This document shows positions 36,869-46,307 of a stretch of 64,000 nt of DNA, one piece after another; position 1 is the stretch's first letter, and each line of letters begins with the position of its first letter. The stretch is taken from positions 1,054,001 to 1,118,000 of the forward strand of contig OZ251530.1 of NCBI GenBank assembly GCA_965243095.1. Direction: 5' to 3'. The DNA comes from VXYL01 sp965243095 (GTDB lineage: Bacteria > Pseudomonadota > Gammaproteobacteria > Pseudomonadales > Azotimanducaceae). The notes under the pieces were generated by a model. The model had not been told where the DNA came from. It saw only the letters and a list, made by a program, of their open reading frames with translations, and ran no database searches. A program made the translations under genes and the position numbers.

Positions 36869-37447
36869 TCAGAACACCGCCTTCGCCAGCACCTGCCATT
36901 GCTCGTCGAACTCCGCCGTCGGTCGGCGTTTGAACTCGGCGCGGACGAATTGGGCGATGCGGCCTTCGGCGCAGGCGAGCAGCAGGTTGGCGGCGGCGTT
37001 GGCGCTGATGGGGGGCGGCGTCGGGCGCGTGGCGTGGGCGGCGCGCACGACTTGGCGCAGATCGGTTTCGATGCGGTCGTAGAACTGGCGCGCGCGGCGG
37101 TGCAGGCGCTCGGCCTCGCCGAGCAGCGCGTCGCCGGCGAACAGGCGGGCGAAACCCGGGTTGCGCTCGCAGAAGACGAGCAGCAGGCGCAGGATGCGGC
37201 CGCAGCGGGCCGCGGCGTCGTCGCCGGATTCCGCGACTTTCGTCACGCGGCTGAACACCGTGGTCTCGGCGAACTCGAAGAGGCCGTCGATCATCTTCGC
37301 CTTGCTGGGGAAGTGCCGATAGAGGGCGGCTTCGGAGACGCCCAAGCGCTTCGCCAACGCCGAGGTGGTGATGCGCGCGCCCGGGTTGGTTTGCAGCATG
37401 GCGGCGAACGCCTGCAGGATCTCGTCGCGTCGGTCCGGGTGGGGCAT
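36869..37447 (-). CDS. slmA: Nucleoid occlusion factor SlmA (TetR family)
   Basis: 192-aa TetR-like DNA-binding protein that blocks FtsZ-ring assembly over the chromosome. The N-terminal helix-turn-helix is at ~residues 10-55 (RRDEILQAFAAMLQTNPGAR, TTSALAKRLGVSEAALYRHF); the C-terminal dimer domain ends EFDEQWQVLAKAVF. The ATG at 37447 is 2 bp from the argB stop. Last gene of coaBC-algC-argB-slmA, an order typical of gammaproteobacteria, which supports slmA over other TetR proteins. Confidence 0.9.
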   Translation of the reverse strand: MPHPDRRDEILQAFAAMLQTNPGARITTSALAKRLGVSEAALYRHFPSKAKMIDGLFEFAETTVFSRVTKVAESGDDAAARCGRILRLLLVFCERNPGFARLFAGDALLGEAERLHRRARQFYDRIETDLRQVVRAAHATRPTPPPISANAAANLLLACAEGRIAQFVRAEFKRRPTAEFDEQWQVLAKAVF

Positions 37448-37449
37448 GG

Positions 37450-38367
37450 TCAATCCTTCGCTTTCAACAGGGTGCCCACGCCGCCGTCGGTGAGCACTTC
37501 GAGCAGCAGCGCGTGCGGCATGCGCCCGTCGATGATGTGGGCGCCGCCGACGCCGCCGGCGATGGCGTCCAAGGCGCACTCCACTTTCGGCAACATGCCG
37601 CCGCCGATGGTGCCGGCGCGCATCAGGCGGCTGGCTTCGGCGCGGGTCAAGCCGGTGAGCGTGGCGCCGTTGGCGTCTTGGATGCCCGGCGTGTTGGTCA
37701 GCAGAATCAGCTTCTCCGCGCCGAGACGCTCCGCCACGGCGCCGGCCACGAAGTCCGCGTTGATGTTGTAGGACTCGCCGTCCGGCCCCACGCCCACCGG
37801 CGCGATCACCGGAATGAAGCCGTTGCCGATGAGCGTGTCGAGCACGTCGCGGTTGACGTGATCGACCTCGCCGACGTGGCCGATGTCGATGATCTCCGGC
37901 TCGGCGGTGCCGTCTTCTCGATGCGCAGGTGCTTCCGCGGGCGAGTGCTCCAACACCAGCTTGCGGGCGCGGATGAGGTCGCCGTCCTTGCCGCTGATGC
38001 CCACGGCGCGGCCGCCGGCGGCGCTCAGCAGCGAGACGATGTCCTTGTTCACCAAGCCGCCGAGCACCATCTGCACCACGTCCATCGTCGCGGCATCCGT
38101 GACGCGCATGCCGCGCTCGAAGCGCGTGGGAATGTTCAGGCGCTCCAGCAAGTCGCCGATCTGCGGGCCGCCGCCATGCACCACCACCGGGTTCATGCCC
38201 ACCAGCTTCATCAGCACCACGTCGCGGGCGAAGGCGCGTTTCAGGTGTTCGTCCACCATGGCGTTGCCGCCGTACTTCACCACGATGGTTGCGCCGTGGA
38301 ACGTGCGGATGTACGGCAGCGCCTCGATGAGCACCCGCGCCGTGGTCTCGTGATCGCCTCGGTGCAT
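37450..38367 (-). CDS. argB: Acetylglutamate kinase
   Basis: 305-aa amino-acid kinase; phosphorylates N-acetyl-L-glutamate in arginine synthesis. Motifs are TIVVKYGGNAMVDEHLKRAF (ATP site Lys/Gly), VVVHGGGPQIGDLLERL (substrate loop) and NADFVAGAVAERLGAEKLIL, with the C-terminal nucleotide-binding loop TIGGGMLPKVE. Start ATG at 38367 (MHRGDHETTARVLIEALPYI), 14 bp after the algC stop. The N-terminal helix typical of arginine-feedback-inhibited hexameric enzymes appears short. Confidence 0.95.
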   Translation of the reverse strand: MHRGDHETTARVLIEALPYIRTFHGATIVVKYGGNAMVDEHLKRAFARDVVLMKLVGMNPVVVHGGGPQIGDLLERLNIPTRFERGMRVTDAATMDVVQMVLGGLVNKDIVSLLSAAGGRAVGISGKDGDLIRARKLVLEHSPAEAPAHREDGTAEPEIIDIGHVGEVDHVNRDVLDTLIGNGFIPVIAPVGVGPDGESYNINADFVAGAVAERLGAEKLILLTNTPGIQDANGATLTGLTRAEASRLMRAGTIGGGMLPKVECALDAIAGGVGGAHIIDGRMPHALLLEVLTDGGVGTLLKAKD

Positions 38368-38381
38368 GGCCGGCGCGCGTT

Positions 38382-39788
38382 TCACGATGCGGCCTCGGCG
38401 AGCGCCAATTGCGGGTCGATGGCGCGCAGGGCGGCGTCGAAGGCGCAACGAATACGGGAGAGGGCTTGCTCGTCGTCCGCCTCGAAGCGCAGGCTCAGCA
38501 CCGGGCTGGTGTTGGAGGCCCGCGCCAAGCCCCAGCCGTCGGCGAAGTCCACGCGCAGGCCGTCGATGGTGGTCACCGTGGCGTCCGCGCCGCCGGCGCA
38601 CAACAGCGGGCTGGCGCGCAGCTGTTCCACGATGGCGAACTTGCCCTGCTCGGTGGTGGGCAATTTGATCTCCGGCGTGGCGACGCCTTTGGGGAACTCG
38701 GCGAACACGGCGCTGGCCGGACGCTCTTCGGCGGCGAGAATCTCCGCCAGCCGCGCCGCGCTGTAGATGCCGTCGTCGAAGCCGAACCAGCGATCGGCGA
38801 AGCACAGGTGGCCGGAGAACTCGCCGCCGAACGCCGCGCCGCTGGCGCGGATCTTCGCCTTGATGTGGGAGTGGCCGGTTTGGCACATGATCGGCTCGCC
38901 GCCGCGGGAACGCACCAGCGCCGGCAGGTGGCGGCTGCATTTGACATCGAAGACGATGCCGGCGCCCGGGCGCCGGCGGAGGATGTCGCGGGCGAACAGC
39001 ATCATCACGCGATCCGGCCAGATGATCTCGCCGGCGTCCGTCACCACGCCCAGGCGGTCGCCGTCGCCGTCGAAGGCGACGCCCACGTCGGCCTTCCGCG
39101 ACTGCACCGCGGTGATCAGATCCGCGAGGTTGGCGGCTTCGGCGGGGTCCGGGTGGTGGTTGGGGAAAGCGCCGTCCACTTTGGCGTAGAGCGGCGTCAC
39201 CACGCACCCGAGCGCGGCGAGCAGTCGCGGCGCGACCAAGCCGGCGACGCCATTGCCGCAATCCGCCACCACTTTGAGCGGACGCGCGACGGCCACATCG
39301 GCCAGTACGCGGTCTTGGTAGCGATCGATCATGGCTTTGTGTTCCAGCTGGCCGCTGCCAGTGCGGAAATCGTTCGCTTCGATGCGTCGGCGCAAGTCTT
39401 GAATACACGCCTCGGTGAGCGGCGCGCCGGCGATCATCATCTTCAAGCCGTTGTACTCGGGCGGATTGTGCGAGCCGGTGATCATCACGCCGGTGCCGGT
39501 TTTGCCCACGGCGGCGGCGTAGTAGAGGAGCGGCGTGGGTACGCAGCCGATGTCCACCACATCGACGCCGCTTTGCAGAAGTCCATCCAAGAGCCGCGGG
39601 CGCAACTCGTCGGTGCTGGCGCGGCCATCGCCGCCAACGACCACCCGTTGCTGACCGGCGGCGAGGGCTGCGGCGGCGAAAGCGCGGCCAATCTGCTCCA
39701 CGGCTTCGCCGGTGAGCGTCTCGCCGACCACGCCGCGGATGTCGTAGGCGCGGAAGATCTCCGCATCTGGGATGTTCGCCGCCGCCAT
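38382..39788 (-). CDS. algC: Phosphomannomutase/phosphoglucomutase
   Basis: 468-aa alpha-D-phosphohexomutase interconverting 1- and 6-phosphates of mannose or glucose for polysaccharide and LPS precursors. Active-site Ser in TGVMITGSHNPPEYNGLKMM, metal loop VAFDGDGDRLGVV, sugar loop GGEFSGHLCF, and phosphate-binding RASNTSPVLSLRFEA. Length matches Pseudomonas AlgC (463). Second gene of the coaBC operon, 18 bp after coaBC. Confidence 0.94.
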   Translation of the reverse strand: MAAANIPDAEIFRAYDIRGVVGETLTGEAVEQIGRAFAAAALAAGQQRVVVGGDGRASTDELRPRLLDGLLQSGVDVVDIGCVPTPLLYYAAAVGKTGTGVMITGSHNPPEYNGLKMMIAGAPLTEACIQDLRRRIEANDFRTGSGQLEHKAMIDRYQDRVLADVAVARPLKVVADCGNGVAGLVAPRLLAALGCVVTPLYAKVDGAFPNHHPDPAEAANLADLITAVQSRKADVGVAFDGDGDRLGVVTDAGEIIWPDRVMMLFARDILRRRPGAGIVFDVKCSRHLPALVRSRGGEPIMCQTGHSHIKAKIRASGAAFGGEFSGHLCFADRWFGFDDGIYSAARLAEILAAEERPASAVFAEFPKGVATPEIKLPTTEQGKFAIVEQLRASPLLCAGGADATVTTIDGLRVDFADGWGLARASNTSPVLSLRFEADDEQALSRIRCAFDAALRAIDPQLALAEAAS

Positions 39789-39806
39789 GCTTCAGGCCGT
39801 GGTTAG

Positions 39807-41024
39807 TTACCGTTCAACGCCGTACAACGCGGCGACCTCGGCCACCAAGCGTTGCGCCACGGCGCGTTTGGGCATCTTCGGCAACGGCACTTCGCCGCCG
39901 CCGTGGATGAGCGTTACCGCGTTGTCGCCGCTGTCGAAGCCGATGGTTGGGTCCGCCACGTCGTTCACCACGATGGCGTCGAGCTTCTTGCGGCAGCGCT
40001 TCTCGCGTGCGTTGGCGAGCGCGTTCTGCGTTTCCGCCGCGAAGCCCACCACGAACGGGCGTGGCGAACGCGCCGCTACCGCGGCCACAATGTCCGGGTT
40101 TTGTCGCAACGCGAGCGACGGCGCGGCGTCCTCCGGCGCGCCTTTCTTCAGCTTCTGCGGTTGACATTCGTGCGGGCGATAGTCCCCCACCGCGGCCACG
40201 GCGAAGAAAATGTCCGCCGCGCCGGCCCGCGCCAGCACGGCGCGGTGCATCTCGCGCGCGCTCACCACGTCCACCCGTTCCACCCCCGCGGGCGTTGGCA
40301 GTTGCACCGGCCCGGCCACCAGCGTCACGTTCGCCCCGGCGGCGCGCGCCGCCTCGGCGAGGGCGAAGCCTTGCCGACCGGAACTGCGGTTGCTGATGTA
40401 GCGCACCGGATCGATGAATTCGCGGGTGGGGCCGGCGCTGATCAACACGTTGACGCCTTGCAGTAGCTGCGGCGCGGAGATGGCGCTCCACATGGCCTCG
40501 GCGATGTCCCGAGGCTCCAACATTCGCCCCGGGCCCACTTCGCCGCAAGCCTGCTCGCCCTCGGCGGGGCCCAGAACGGTGGCGCCGTCGGCGACGAGAC
40601 GCGCCACGTTGCGCCGCGTCGCCGGGTGTTCCCACATCTTGGTGTTCATGGCCGGTGCCAGGAAGAGCGGCGCATCGGTGGCAAGGCACAGGGTGGTGAG
40701 CAAATCGTCGGCGATGCCGGCGGCCAAGCGGGCCATGAGGTTGGCGGTGGCCGGGGCGATGACGATGGCGTCCGCCCAGCGGGCGAGTTCGATGTGCCCC
40801 ATGCCGGCTTCGGCGGCCGCATCCCACAAATCCGAGCGCGGCGCGTTGCCCGCCACCGCCTGCAAGACGGTCGGCGTGACGAACCGTTTGGCGTTGCGGG
40901 TGAGAACCGGGACGATTTCCGCTTCAAAAAAGCGCAAATGTCGCACAAGCTCTGTGGCTTTATACGCTGCCACCCCGCCCCCGATGCCGAGTAGGATGCG
41001 CTTGGATTGGTCGTCGGATGGCAT
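39807..41024 (-). CDS. coaBC: Bifunctional phosphopantothenoylcysteine decarboxylase / phosphopantothenate-cysteine ligase
   Basis: 405 aa; carries out two steps of coenzyme A synthesis. N-terminal CoaC flavoprotein: ILLGIGGGVAAYKATELVRH, catalytic His in GMGHIELARWADAIVI, AMNTKMWEHPATRRN, and catalytic Cys in GEQACGEVGPGRM. C-terminal CoaB: NVLISAGPTREFIDPVRYIS, NRSSGRQGFALAEAARAAGA, then KKLDAIVVNDVADPTIGFDS. First gene of the leftward operon, divergent from radC. Confidence 0.96.
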   Translation of the reverse strand: MPSDDQSKRILLGIGGGVAAYKATELVRHLRFFEAEIVPVLTRNAKRFVTPTVLQAVAGNAPRSDLWDAAAEAGMGHIELARWADAIVIAPATANLMARLAAGIADDLLTTLCLATDAPLFLAPAMNTKMWEHPATRRNVARLVADGATVLGPAEGEQACGEVGPGRMLEPRDIAEAMWSAISAPQLLQGVNVLISAGPTREFIDPVRYISNRSSGRQGFALAEAARAAGANVTLVAGPVQLPTPAGVERVDVVSAREMHRAVLARAGAADIFFAVAAVGDYRPHECQPQKLKKGAPEDAAPSLALRQNPDIVAAVAARSPRPFVVGFAAETQNALANAREKRCRKKLDAIVVNDVADPTIGFDSGDNAVTLIHGGGEVPLPKMPKRAVAQRLVAEVAALYGVER

Positions 41025-41126
41025 GACCGTCTCGATGGCCGGGCTTTTCTACCCCCTCGGCTTCTACCTTAACACGCCGACCCACCCCCGGTTCGCGCGC
41101 ACAAGCGTGGCCCGGCAGGAGACCCG

Positions 41127-41903
41127 ATGCGCCTCAATACGCACCACAACAACAACCATCATCATTACAACTCGCGCCCGCGCCCGCCCAGCCCGGAGCC
41201 CATCCACCTGGTGGAGGCGCCTTTCGAGGAACGCCCCAGGGAGGGATTTCTCGGCCATTGGCCGGTCGGTTTGCGCGACGCCGAGCTCGTCGCCTTGGTG
41301 CTGCGCACCGGCGCCGGCGGCCAGAGCGCGGTGGGGTTGGCCGAAACGCTGCTCAGCCGCTACGGCGGCCTAGCCGGCGTGATGCACCAAGACGCCCTGG
41401 CGCTGCGCGAAGTCAAAGGCATCGGCGCGGCCAAGGCGGCCTCGCTGCTGGCGGTGCGCGAACTCGCGGCGCGCGCCGAACTGGTCAAGGTGAAGCGCGG
41501 GCGCTACTTGGAGAACACGGGCGCGGTGCAGCGCTACCTGAAGCTGCGCTTGCGCGGCCTGCAGCGCGAGGTGTTCGGCCTGCTGCTGCTCAACGCCCGC
41601 CACAACGTGATCGGCATCGAGTACCTGTTCTACGGCTCGGTGGATCGCTCCGCCGTGTACACCCGCGAGATCATCAAGGCGTGCCTGAAGCGCAACGCCG
41701 CCTCGGTGGTGCTGTTCCACAACCATCCCTCCGGCGAGGCCGAACCCAGCCAATCGGACAAGGACATCACCAAGCGCGTGTCCTCGGTTCTCGACGAGAT
41801 CGACGTGCGCGTGATCGACCACATCATCATCGCCGCAAGCGGCGTCGTCTCCATGGCCGAGCGCGGCCTGGTGCCAACCAACGACGCGCTGGCGGGGTGT
41901 TGA
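41127..41903 (+). CDS. radC: RadC family JAB1/MPN-domain protein
   Basis: 258 aa. UPF0758 N-terminal helix-hairpin-helix part (REGFLGHWPVGLRDAELVAL, LREVKGIGAAKAASLLAVRE) and a C-terminal JAMM metal-binding motif: ASVVLFHNHPSGEAEPSQSD (His-x-His...Asp). Its biochemical role is unsettled; it is no longer thought to be a repair protein. Good Shine-Dalgarno (AGGAG) before ATG 41127. Unusual N-terminus: MRLNTHHNNNHHHYN, rich in His and Asn. Divergent from coaBC, the standard arrangement. Confidence 0.93.
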   Translation: MRLNTHHNNNHHHYNSRPRPPSPEPIHLVEAPFEERPREGFLGHWPVGLRDAELVALVLRTGAGGQSAVGLAETLLSRYGGLAGVMHQDALALREVKGIGAAKAASLLAVRELAARAELVKVKRGRYLENTGAVQRYLKLRLRGLQREVFGLLLLNARHNVIGIEYLFYGSVDRSAVYTREIIKACLKRNAASVVLFHNHPSGEAEPSQSDKDITKRVSSVLDEIDVRVIDHIIIAASGVVSMAERGLVPTNDALAGC

Positions 41904-42000
41904 CGAGCGAAGTTGGCTTTTGACCCGTATGGGAGACGATGCAGCAATGCAGCAACAACGGCGTACGCGTCGGCGGGTTTGCTGCTACGCTGGCGGAGTC

Positions 42001-43305
42001 ATGCCCTTGGTCCTCACCCGCAGCGCCGGTTTGCGCTACGGCGGCTTCTTCACGCTCTACTTCGCCCAGGGTGTGCCGATCGGGCTGCTGTCGGTGGCGA
42101 CGCCGGCGTGGCTGGCTGAGCGCGGCGCCAGCGTTGGCGAAATCGCCTCGTTCACCGGCGTGGTGGCGTTGCCGTGGGCGTTCAAGCTGCTCGCCGGGCC
42201 GCTGATGGATCGCTTCGGCTTCCCGCCGATGGGGTTCCGGCGGCCGTGGGTGCTCGTCGCGCAAGGTGGTCTGGTGCTGTCGCTGCTCGGTCTCGCCGCC
42301 GTTGGCGCGGCGGTGCCGCTCGGTGGTTCCGCCGAAACACCCTGGGCGCTGTTGATGGCGTGCGGCTTCGTGGTCAACGTCTTCGGCGCTTCGCAGGATG
42401 TCGCCGTGGACGGCATGGCCATCGACGTGCTGCCGGTGCGCGAACGCGGCCGCGCCAACGCCTTCATGGCCTGCGGCCAAGTGGCCGGCTATTCGCTGTT
42501 CGGCTATGTGTGCGCGTTGCTGCTGACGCGCTTTGGCCTCGCCGCCACGGCGTTCGGCTGCGCCGTCGCGGTGGGTCTCATCTTCGCCTTCGCCGCCGCC
42601 GTGCGCGAGCGGCCGGGCGAGCGCCTGCTGCCGTGGACCGCCGGCGAACCCAGCGCCCGCGCCGAGGCGCCGCAAAAGAGCGTGTTGCTGATCGGCATAG
42701 ATCTTGCGCGCGTGCTCTTTCTGCCCATGAGCCTGGTGCTGGTGGCGGTGGAGTTCGTCAACCGTGTGCGCGACGGCGTGGCGGTGGCGGTGTTTCCCAA
42801 GTTCGCGGTGGAACTCGGCTACAGCGCCGAGCAGTACGCGCTGTTCAATGGATGGATCGGGTTGGTCGCCGCCGGCGTGGGCGTGGCGCTGGGGCCGCTC
42901 ATCGATGCGGTGGGCGCCTATCGGTTCTTGATCTGGGCGTTCGTGGTGGGCGCGTGCTGCCACCTCGTGGCCGGCTTGCTGCCGGCGCTGTGGGAGGACC
43001 CCGCCGATCTCGTCACGCTTTGGGTGGTGGGCGCCATCGCCGGGCAGGTCATCTTCGTGGCCATCATCGCCTTGTTCATGAATCTGTGCTGGTCGAAGGT
43101 GGCGGCGACGCAGTTCGCGGTGTACATGTCGCTGGCCAATCTCAGCCGCAGCACCGGCGGCATGGCGTTCGCCAAGGTGGCGGACGATCTCAGCTTCGCG
43201 CAGGACTTCCTCATCATGGGTGGGCTGTTGTTCCTTGCGGCGATGTTGCTGCGCTTCTTCAACATCGATGCCCACGCAGCGCGGTTGGCGCGGCTGCGAA
43301 ACTGA
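42001..43305 (+). CDS. AmpG-like major facilitator transporter
   Basis: 434 aa, 12 predicted membrane helices (GGFFTLYFAQGVPIGLLSVA first; MGGLLFLAAMLLRFFNIDAH last). The start region LRYGGFFTLYFAQGVPIGLL and GASQDVAVDGMAIDVLPVRE fit the AmpG / PAT1-like family of MFS permeases (AmpG imports anhydro-muropeptides). The ATG at 42001 was chosen because the family starts just before the first helix. Substrate unproved. It is followed by a small gene and an enoyl-CoA hydratase in the same direction. Confidence 0.85.
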   Translation: MPLVLTRSAGLRYGGFFTLYFAQGVPIGLLSVATPAWLAERGASVGEIASFTGVVALPWAFKLLAGPLMDRFGFPPMGFRRPWVLVAQGGLVLSLLGLAAVGAAVPLGGSAETPWALLMACGFVVNVFGASQDVAVDGMAIDVLPVRERGRANAFMACGQVAGYSLFGYVCALLLTRFGLAATAFGCAVAVGLIFAFAAAVRERPGERLLPWTAGEPSARAEAPQKSVLLIGIDLARVLFLPMSLVLVAVEFVNRVRDGVAVAVFPKFAVELGYSAEQYALFNGWIGLVAAGVGVALGPLIDAVGAYRFLIWAFVVGACCHLVAGLLPALWEDPADLVTLWVVGAIAGQVIFVAIIALFMNLCWSKVAATQFAVYMSLANLSRSTGGMAFAKVADDLSFAQDFLIMGGLLFLAAMLLRFFNIDAHAARLARLRN

Positions 43306-43331
43306 CTCGAAGCTGACCCAATGAGTACCGA

Positions 43332-43553
43332 ATGAGCGAATACAACGGCGTGTATGGCGCGTACCACTGGGAGATCGTCGAGCGCACCCTCAAGGTGTTC
43401 AGCGCCAAACGCCGCGTTGGGCTGTTGGCGACGTTCGAGAATGTGAACGCGATCAACTCGGAACAGGCGCAGTGGACCGCGCAGGCGAAGATCGATCTCA
43501 ATCTGAATGCGCTGGCGCATTGCGAAGCGGCTAAGATCGCGGGGAAGGACTAA
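43332..43553 (+). CDS. Small hypothetical protein
   Basis: 73 aa: MSEYNGVYGAYHWEIVERTL ... FENVNAINSEQAQWTAQAKI ... LNALAHCEAAKIAGKD. Soluble, no motif I recognise. It sits 26 bp after the transporter gene and 16 bp before the enoyl-CoA hydratase gene, so it is likely co-transcribed. The hydratase has its own Shine-Dalgarno (AAGGAG). Confidence 0.6.
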   Translation: MSEYNGVYGAYHWEIVERTLKVFSAKRRVGLLATFENVNAINSEQAQWTAQAKIDLNLNALAHCEAAKIAGKD

Positions 43554-43569
43554 CACTCAAGGAGCTGCC

Positions 43570-44508
43570 ATGCCATATACCGACATCCTTTACGACACCG
43601 ACGGCCGCTTGGCCTTCATCACGTTGAACCGGCCGGAGAAACTGAACGCGCTCAGCAACAACCTGCGCGGCGAGGTGATGGACGCCATGCGCGAAGCCGA
43701 GAGCAACGACGACATCGGCGTCATCGTGCTGCGCGGCGCCGGGCGGTCTTTCTCCGCCGGCTACGATCTCTCGCCGGCCCGCGCCGCCGCCAACTTCGAC
43801 TTCGTCAGCCCCCGCTCCGGCTTGCCGGACACCGGCTCCACCCACCCGGGCAAGACGCAGTGGGCGCGGCATGTGGTGATGACCAACTGGATCATCTGGG
43901 AACTGGCCAAGCCGGTGGTGGCGCAGATCCAAGGCCACTGCCTGGCCGGCGGCACGGAGCTGGCCACCGTGTGCGACTTCCGCATTTGCGCCGACGACGC
44001 GCAGATCGGCTACCCGCCGGTGCGCGCCATGACCACCATGGACATGATGTGGACGCCGTGGCACCTGCCCCCCTGCAAGGCGCGCGAGTTCGCCTATGTG
44101 GGCGACTCCTTCTCCGGCACCGAAATGGCCCGCCTCGGCTGGGCGAACTACGCTGTGCCCAAGGACGAGCTGGCGGACTTCACCGAAAAGTTCGCCCGCC
44201 GCATGGCGCACGTGGACAACGAGATGTTGATGTACTCCAAACGGGCGGTGAACCGCCAATACGAAACCCAAGGCATCCGCGACGGCCTACATTCCGGCAC
44301 CGAGATCCAAGCGTTGTCCACGCAACGCGCCGCCGCCGCCGAGTGGGGCCGCCGCGTGCGCGAAGACGGCCTGAAAGCGGCACTGGAATGGCGCGACGGC
44401 CCGTTCCGCGATTTCCGCGGCGCCTACGCCAGCGCCCCGAAGGATCGCCCGGTGGCGGGAACGGAGAAGGGCACTGGACAAAGCGGCGGCGCCGGCTACG
44501 GGGACTGA
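43570..44508 (+). CDS. Enoyl-CoA hydratase/isomerase family protein
   Basis: 312-aa crotonase-fold enzyme. Typical start ILYDTDGRLAFITLNRPEKL, oxyanion-hole segment GAGRSFSAGYDLSPA and QIQGHCLAGGTELATVCDFR (second oxyanion Gly). After the core the protein is longer than classic hydratases (~260 aa) with a C-terminal extension ending GTEKGTGQSGGAGYGD. At the position of the first catalytic Glu the sequence is GTELATVCDF, so a dehydratase or hydratase function is possible. Substrate unknown. ATG 43570 has AAGGAG upstream. Confidence 0.85.
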   Translation: MPYTDILYDTDGRLAFITLNRPEKLNALSNNLRGEVMDAMREAESNDDIGVIVLRGAGRSFSAGYDLSPARAAANFDFVSPRSGLPDTGSTHPGKTQWARHVVMTNWIIWELAKPVVAQIQGHCLAGGTELATVCDFRICADDAQIGYPPVRAMTTMDMMWTPWHLPPCKAREFAYVGDSFSGTEMARLGWANYAVPKDELADFTEKFARRMAHVDNEMLMYSKRAVNRQYETQGIRDGLHSGTEIQALSTQRAAAAEWGRRVREDGLKAALEWRDGPFRDFRGAYASAPKDRPVAGTEKGTGQSGGAGYGD

Positions 44509-44532
44509 CGCCGCATCAAGGCACTTGGCTGC

Positions 44533-44613
44533 CCTGGGAGCGCGGGCGTCTCGCCCGCACAGGGGGCGAAACACCTTGAAGGAAAGTGCGGGCGAGACGC
44601 CCGCGCTCCCGGG
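44533..44613. repeat. REP-like palindrome, copy 4
   Basis: Arms as in copies 1-3 with a slightly different loop (acagggggcgaaacaccttg...). It lies between convergent genes, the enoyl-CoA hydratase and the ThDP enzyme. Confidence 0.9.
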
Positions 44614-44636
44614 ACGTGTGGCAGCCGAAGCCGGCG

Positions 44637-46301
44637 TCAGGCCGCGGGTTTGAGCAGGGCCGGGTAGGTCGAAAAGCGCGTCTCCTGTCGGGTGCGGATC
44701 TCGATCACCGCGACCTTCCCCTCGGCGTTGGCGCGTTTGGCGTTTTCGATCGCCGGGCCGATCTCGGCCGCCTGCTGCACATGGATCCCTTTGGCGCCCA
44801 GCGCCCGCGCCACGCCGGCGTAGTCGCCGGATTGGTTGCCCACGCCGTAGCGCTCCATGGCCACGGGCATCTTCTCGTCGTAGCCGCCCATGGTGAGGTT
44901 GTTGATCACCACCGTGGTGATGGGGATTTGGGCCCGCACCGCGGTCTCGATTTCCATTCCGGTGTGGCCGAAGGCCAAATCGCCCATGAAGTTCATGCAG
45001 AACTTGGACGGATCGGCCATCTTGGCGCCGATGGCCAGCGGAATGCCGTAACCCAGATGGGTGGTTTTGCCCCAGCCGATGTAGCCGCCCGGGGCCGAGG
45101 CGTAGTAGAACGGCATGATCTGATCGCGCGGATTGCCCGCGTCGTGCGTCACCACCGAGTGGGCGTGGTCCACGTGTCGGTTGATCTCGCGGATCACGCG
45201 GTAGGGATTGATGGGCGCTTCATCGGAGTCCAAGAGCGGCGCCCATTCCTGCAGCCAATCGGCTTTGGTGGCAGCGATGGCGCCGGCCGTTTCCGCATTT
45301 TCGGCCCTGCCGCTCTCGCCGAGCGCGGCTTTGGCTTCGTCCAGCATCGCTTCCAGCGTCAGCTTGGCGTCGCCCACGAGGCCGATGTCCGCCGCGTAGT
45401 CCTTGTTGATGTCCTCGGCGGACGCGGTGGCGTGGATGAGGAACTTGCCGGCCGGTATGGTCAAGCCGAAACCGGTGCGGGTGAGGCCGGAACCGATGGC
45501 CAGCACCACGTCGGCGGCGCCCAGCCACTTGAAGACGCTCTTGGGCGCGGTGCGGTTGGCGGAACCCAGCGCCAGCGGATGGTCGTCCGGGAACGCGCTC
45601 TTGCCCTGCATGGTGGTGATCACGGGAATCTGCGCGAGCTCGGCGAAGGCGCGCAGTTCGGCGCAGGCGTCGGCGTAAAGCACACCTTGGCCGGCCCAAA
45701 GCACCGCCCGCTCGGCCTTCAGCAGCGCCGCGACGGCATCCTTCACGTCGCCTCTGGCCGGCACCGACTGCATCGTCTTGGACGGCTGGTAGCTCTCGGC
45801 GGCGCCGGCCGGCGCTTCTTGGCCGAGCACGTCGCCGTGCATTTCCACCAGCACGGGCCCCGGTCGCCCTTGTCGAGCGGTGTGGAAGGCGCGGCGAATC
45901 TGCGTCGCCGTGCGGTCGATGCGGTCGATGGAAAGCGCGAGCTTGGTGACGGAAGCGTAGTTCCTCGTCGCCGAGAAATTCGGGCGCACGTCGTAGCCGC
46001 CAAGGCCGGCGCCGCCGGGCAGAAACACCATCGGCACCCCTTCGCCCCACGCTTGCGCGATGCCGCCGAAGGAGTTCTCGACGCCCGGCCCGGACTGCGA
46101 CGCGAACACGCCCGGCGGCGCGCCGCGGGTTTGCCGGGCGTAGCCGTCCGCGGCGTTGATGCCGCCGCGCTCCTGGCGGAACACCAGCGGCCGGATGCCC
46201 ACCCGCGCCGCCGCCTCGATGAGCGGATTGGCGGGAAAGCACGGCAGCCAGGCGACGCCTTCGGCCTTCAGGCAATGCGCGATGAGCTGGTAGCCGTTCA
46301 C
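44637..46301 (-). CDS. Thiamine-diphosphate-dependent enzyme (acetolactate-synthase-like)
   Basis: 554 aa. N-terminal pyrimidine domain with the catalytic Glu in FRQERGGINAADGYARQTRG, a middle domain (~190-330) and a C-terminal pyrophosphate domain with the ThDP motif GDLAFGHTGMEIETAVRAQI ... VINN (GD...NN). It belongs to the acetolactate synthase/oxalyl-CoA decarboxylase-like superfamily. I do not see the small regulatory subunit, so it is not a housekeeping AHAS. It follows the unknown 211-aa gene by 6 bp, an apparent two-gene operon. Confidence 0.88.
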   Translation of the reverse strand: MNGYQLIAHCLKAEGVAWLPCFPANPLIEAAARVGIRPLVFRQERGGINAADGYARQTRGAPPGVFASQSGPGVENSFGGIAQAWGEGVPMVFLPGGAGLGGYDVRPNFSATRNYASVTKLALSIDRIDRTATQIRRAFHTARQGRPGPVLVEMHGDVLGQEAPAGAAESYQPSKTMQSVPARGDVKDAVAALLKAERAVLWAGQGVLYADACAELRAFAELAQIPVITTMQGKSAFPDDHPLALGSANRTAPKSVFKWLGAADVVLAIGSGLTRTGFGLTIPAGKFLIHATASAEDINKDYAADIGLVGDAKLTLEAMLDEAKAALGESGRAENAETAGAIAATKADWLQEWAPLLDSDEAPINPYRVIREINRHVDHAHSVVTHDAGNPRDQIMPFYYASAPGGYIGWGKTTHLGYGIPLAIGAKMADPSKFCMNFMGDLAFGHTGMEIETAVRAQIPITTVVINNLTMGGYDEKMPVAMERYGVGNQSGDYAGVARALGAKGIHVQQAAEIGPAIENAKRANAEGKVAVIEIRTRQETRFSTYPALLKPAA

Positions 46302-46307
46302 AGCGGC

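Noticed and set aside
41127..41171. Histidine operon attenuator leader
   Set aside because: It is in frame with RadC, no stop or terminator follows, and no his genes are nearby.
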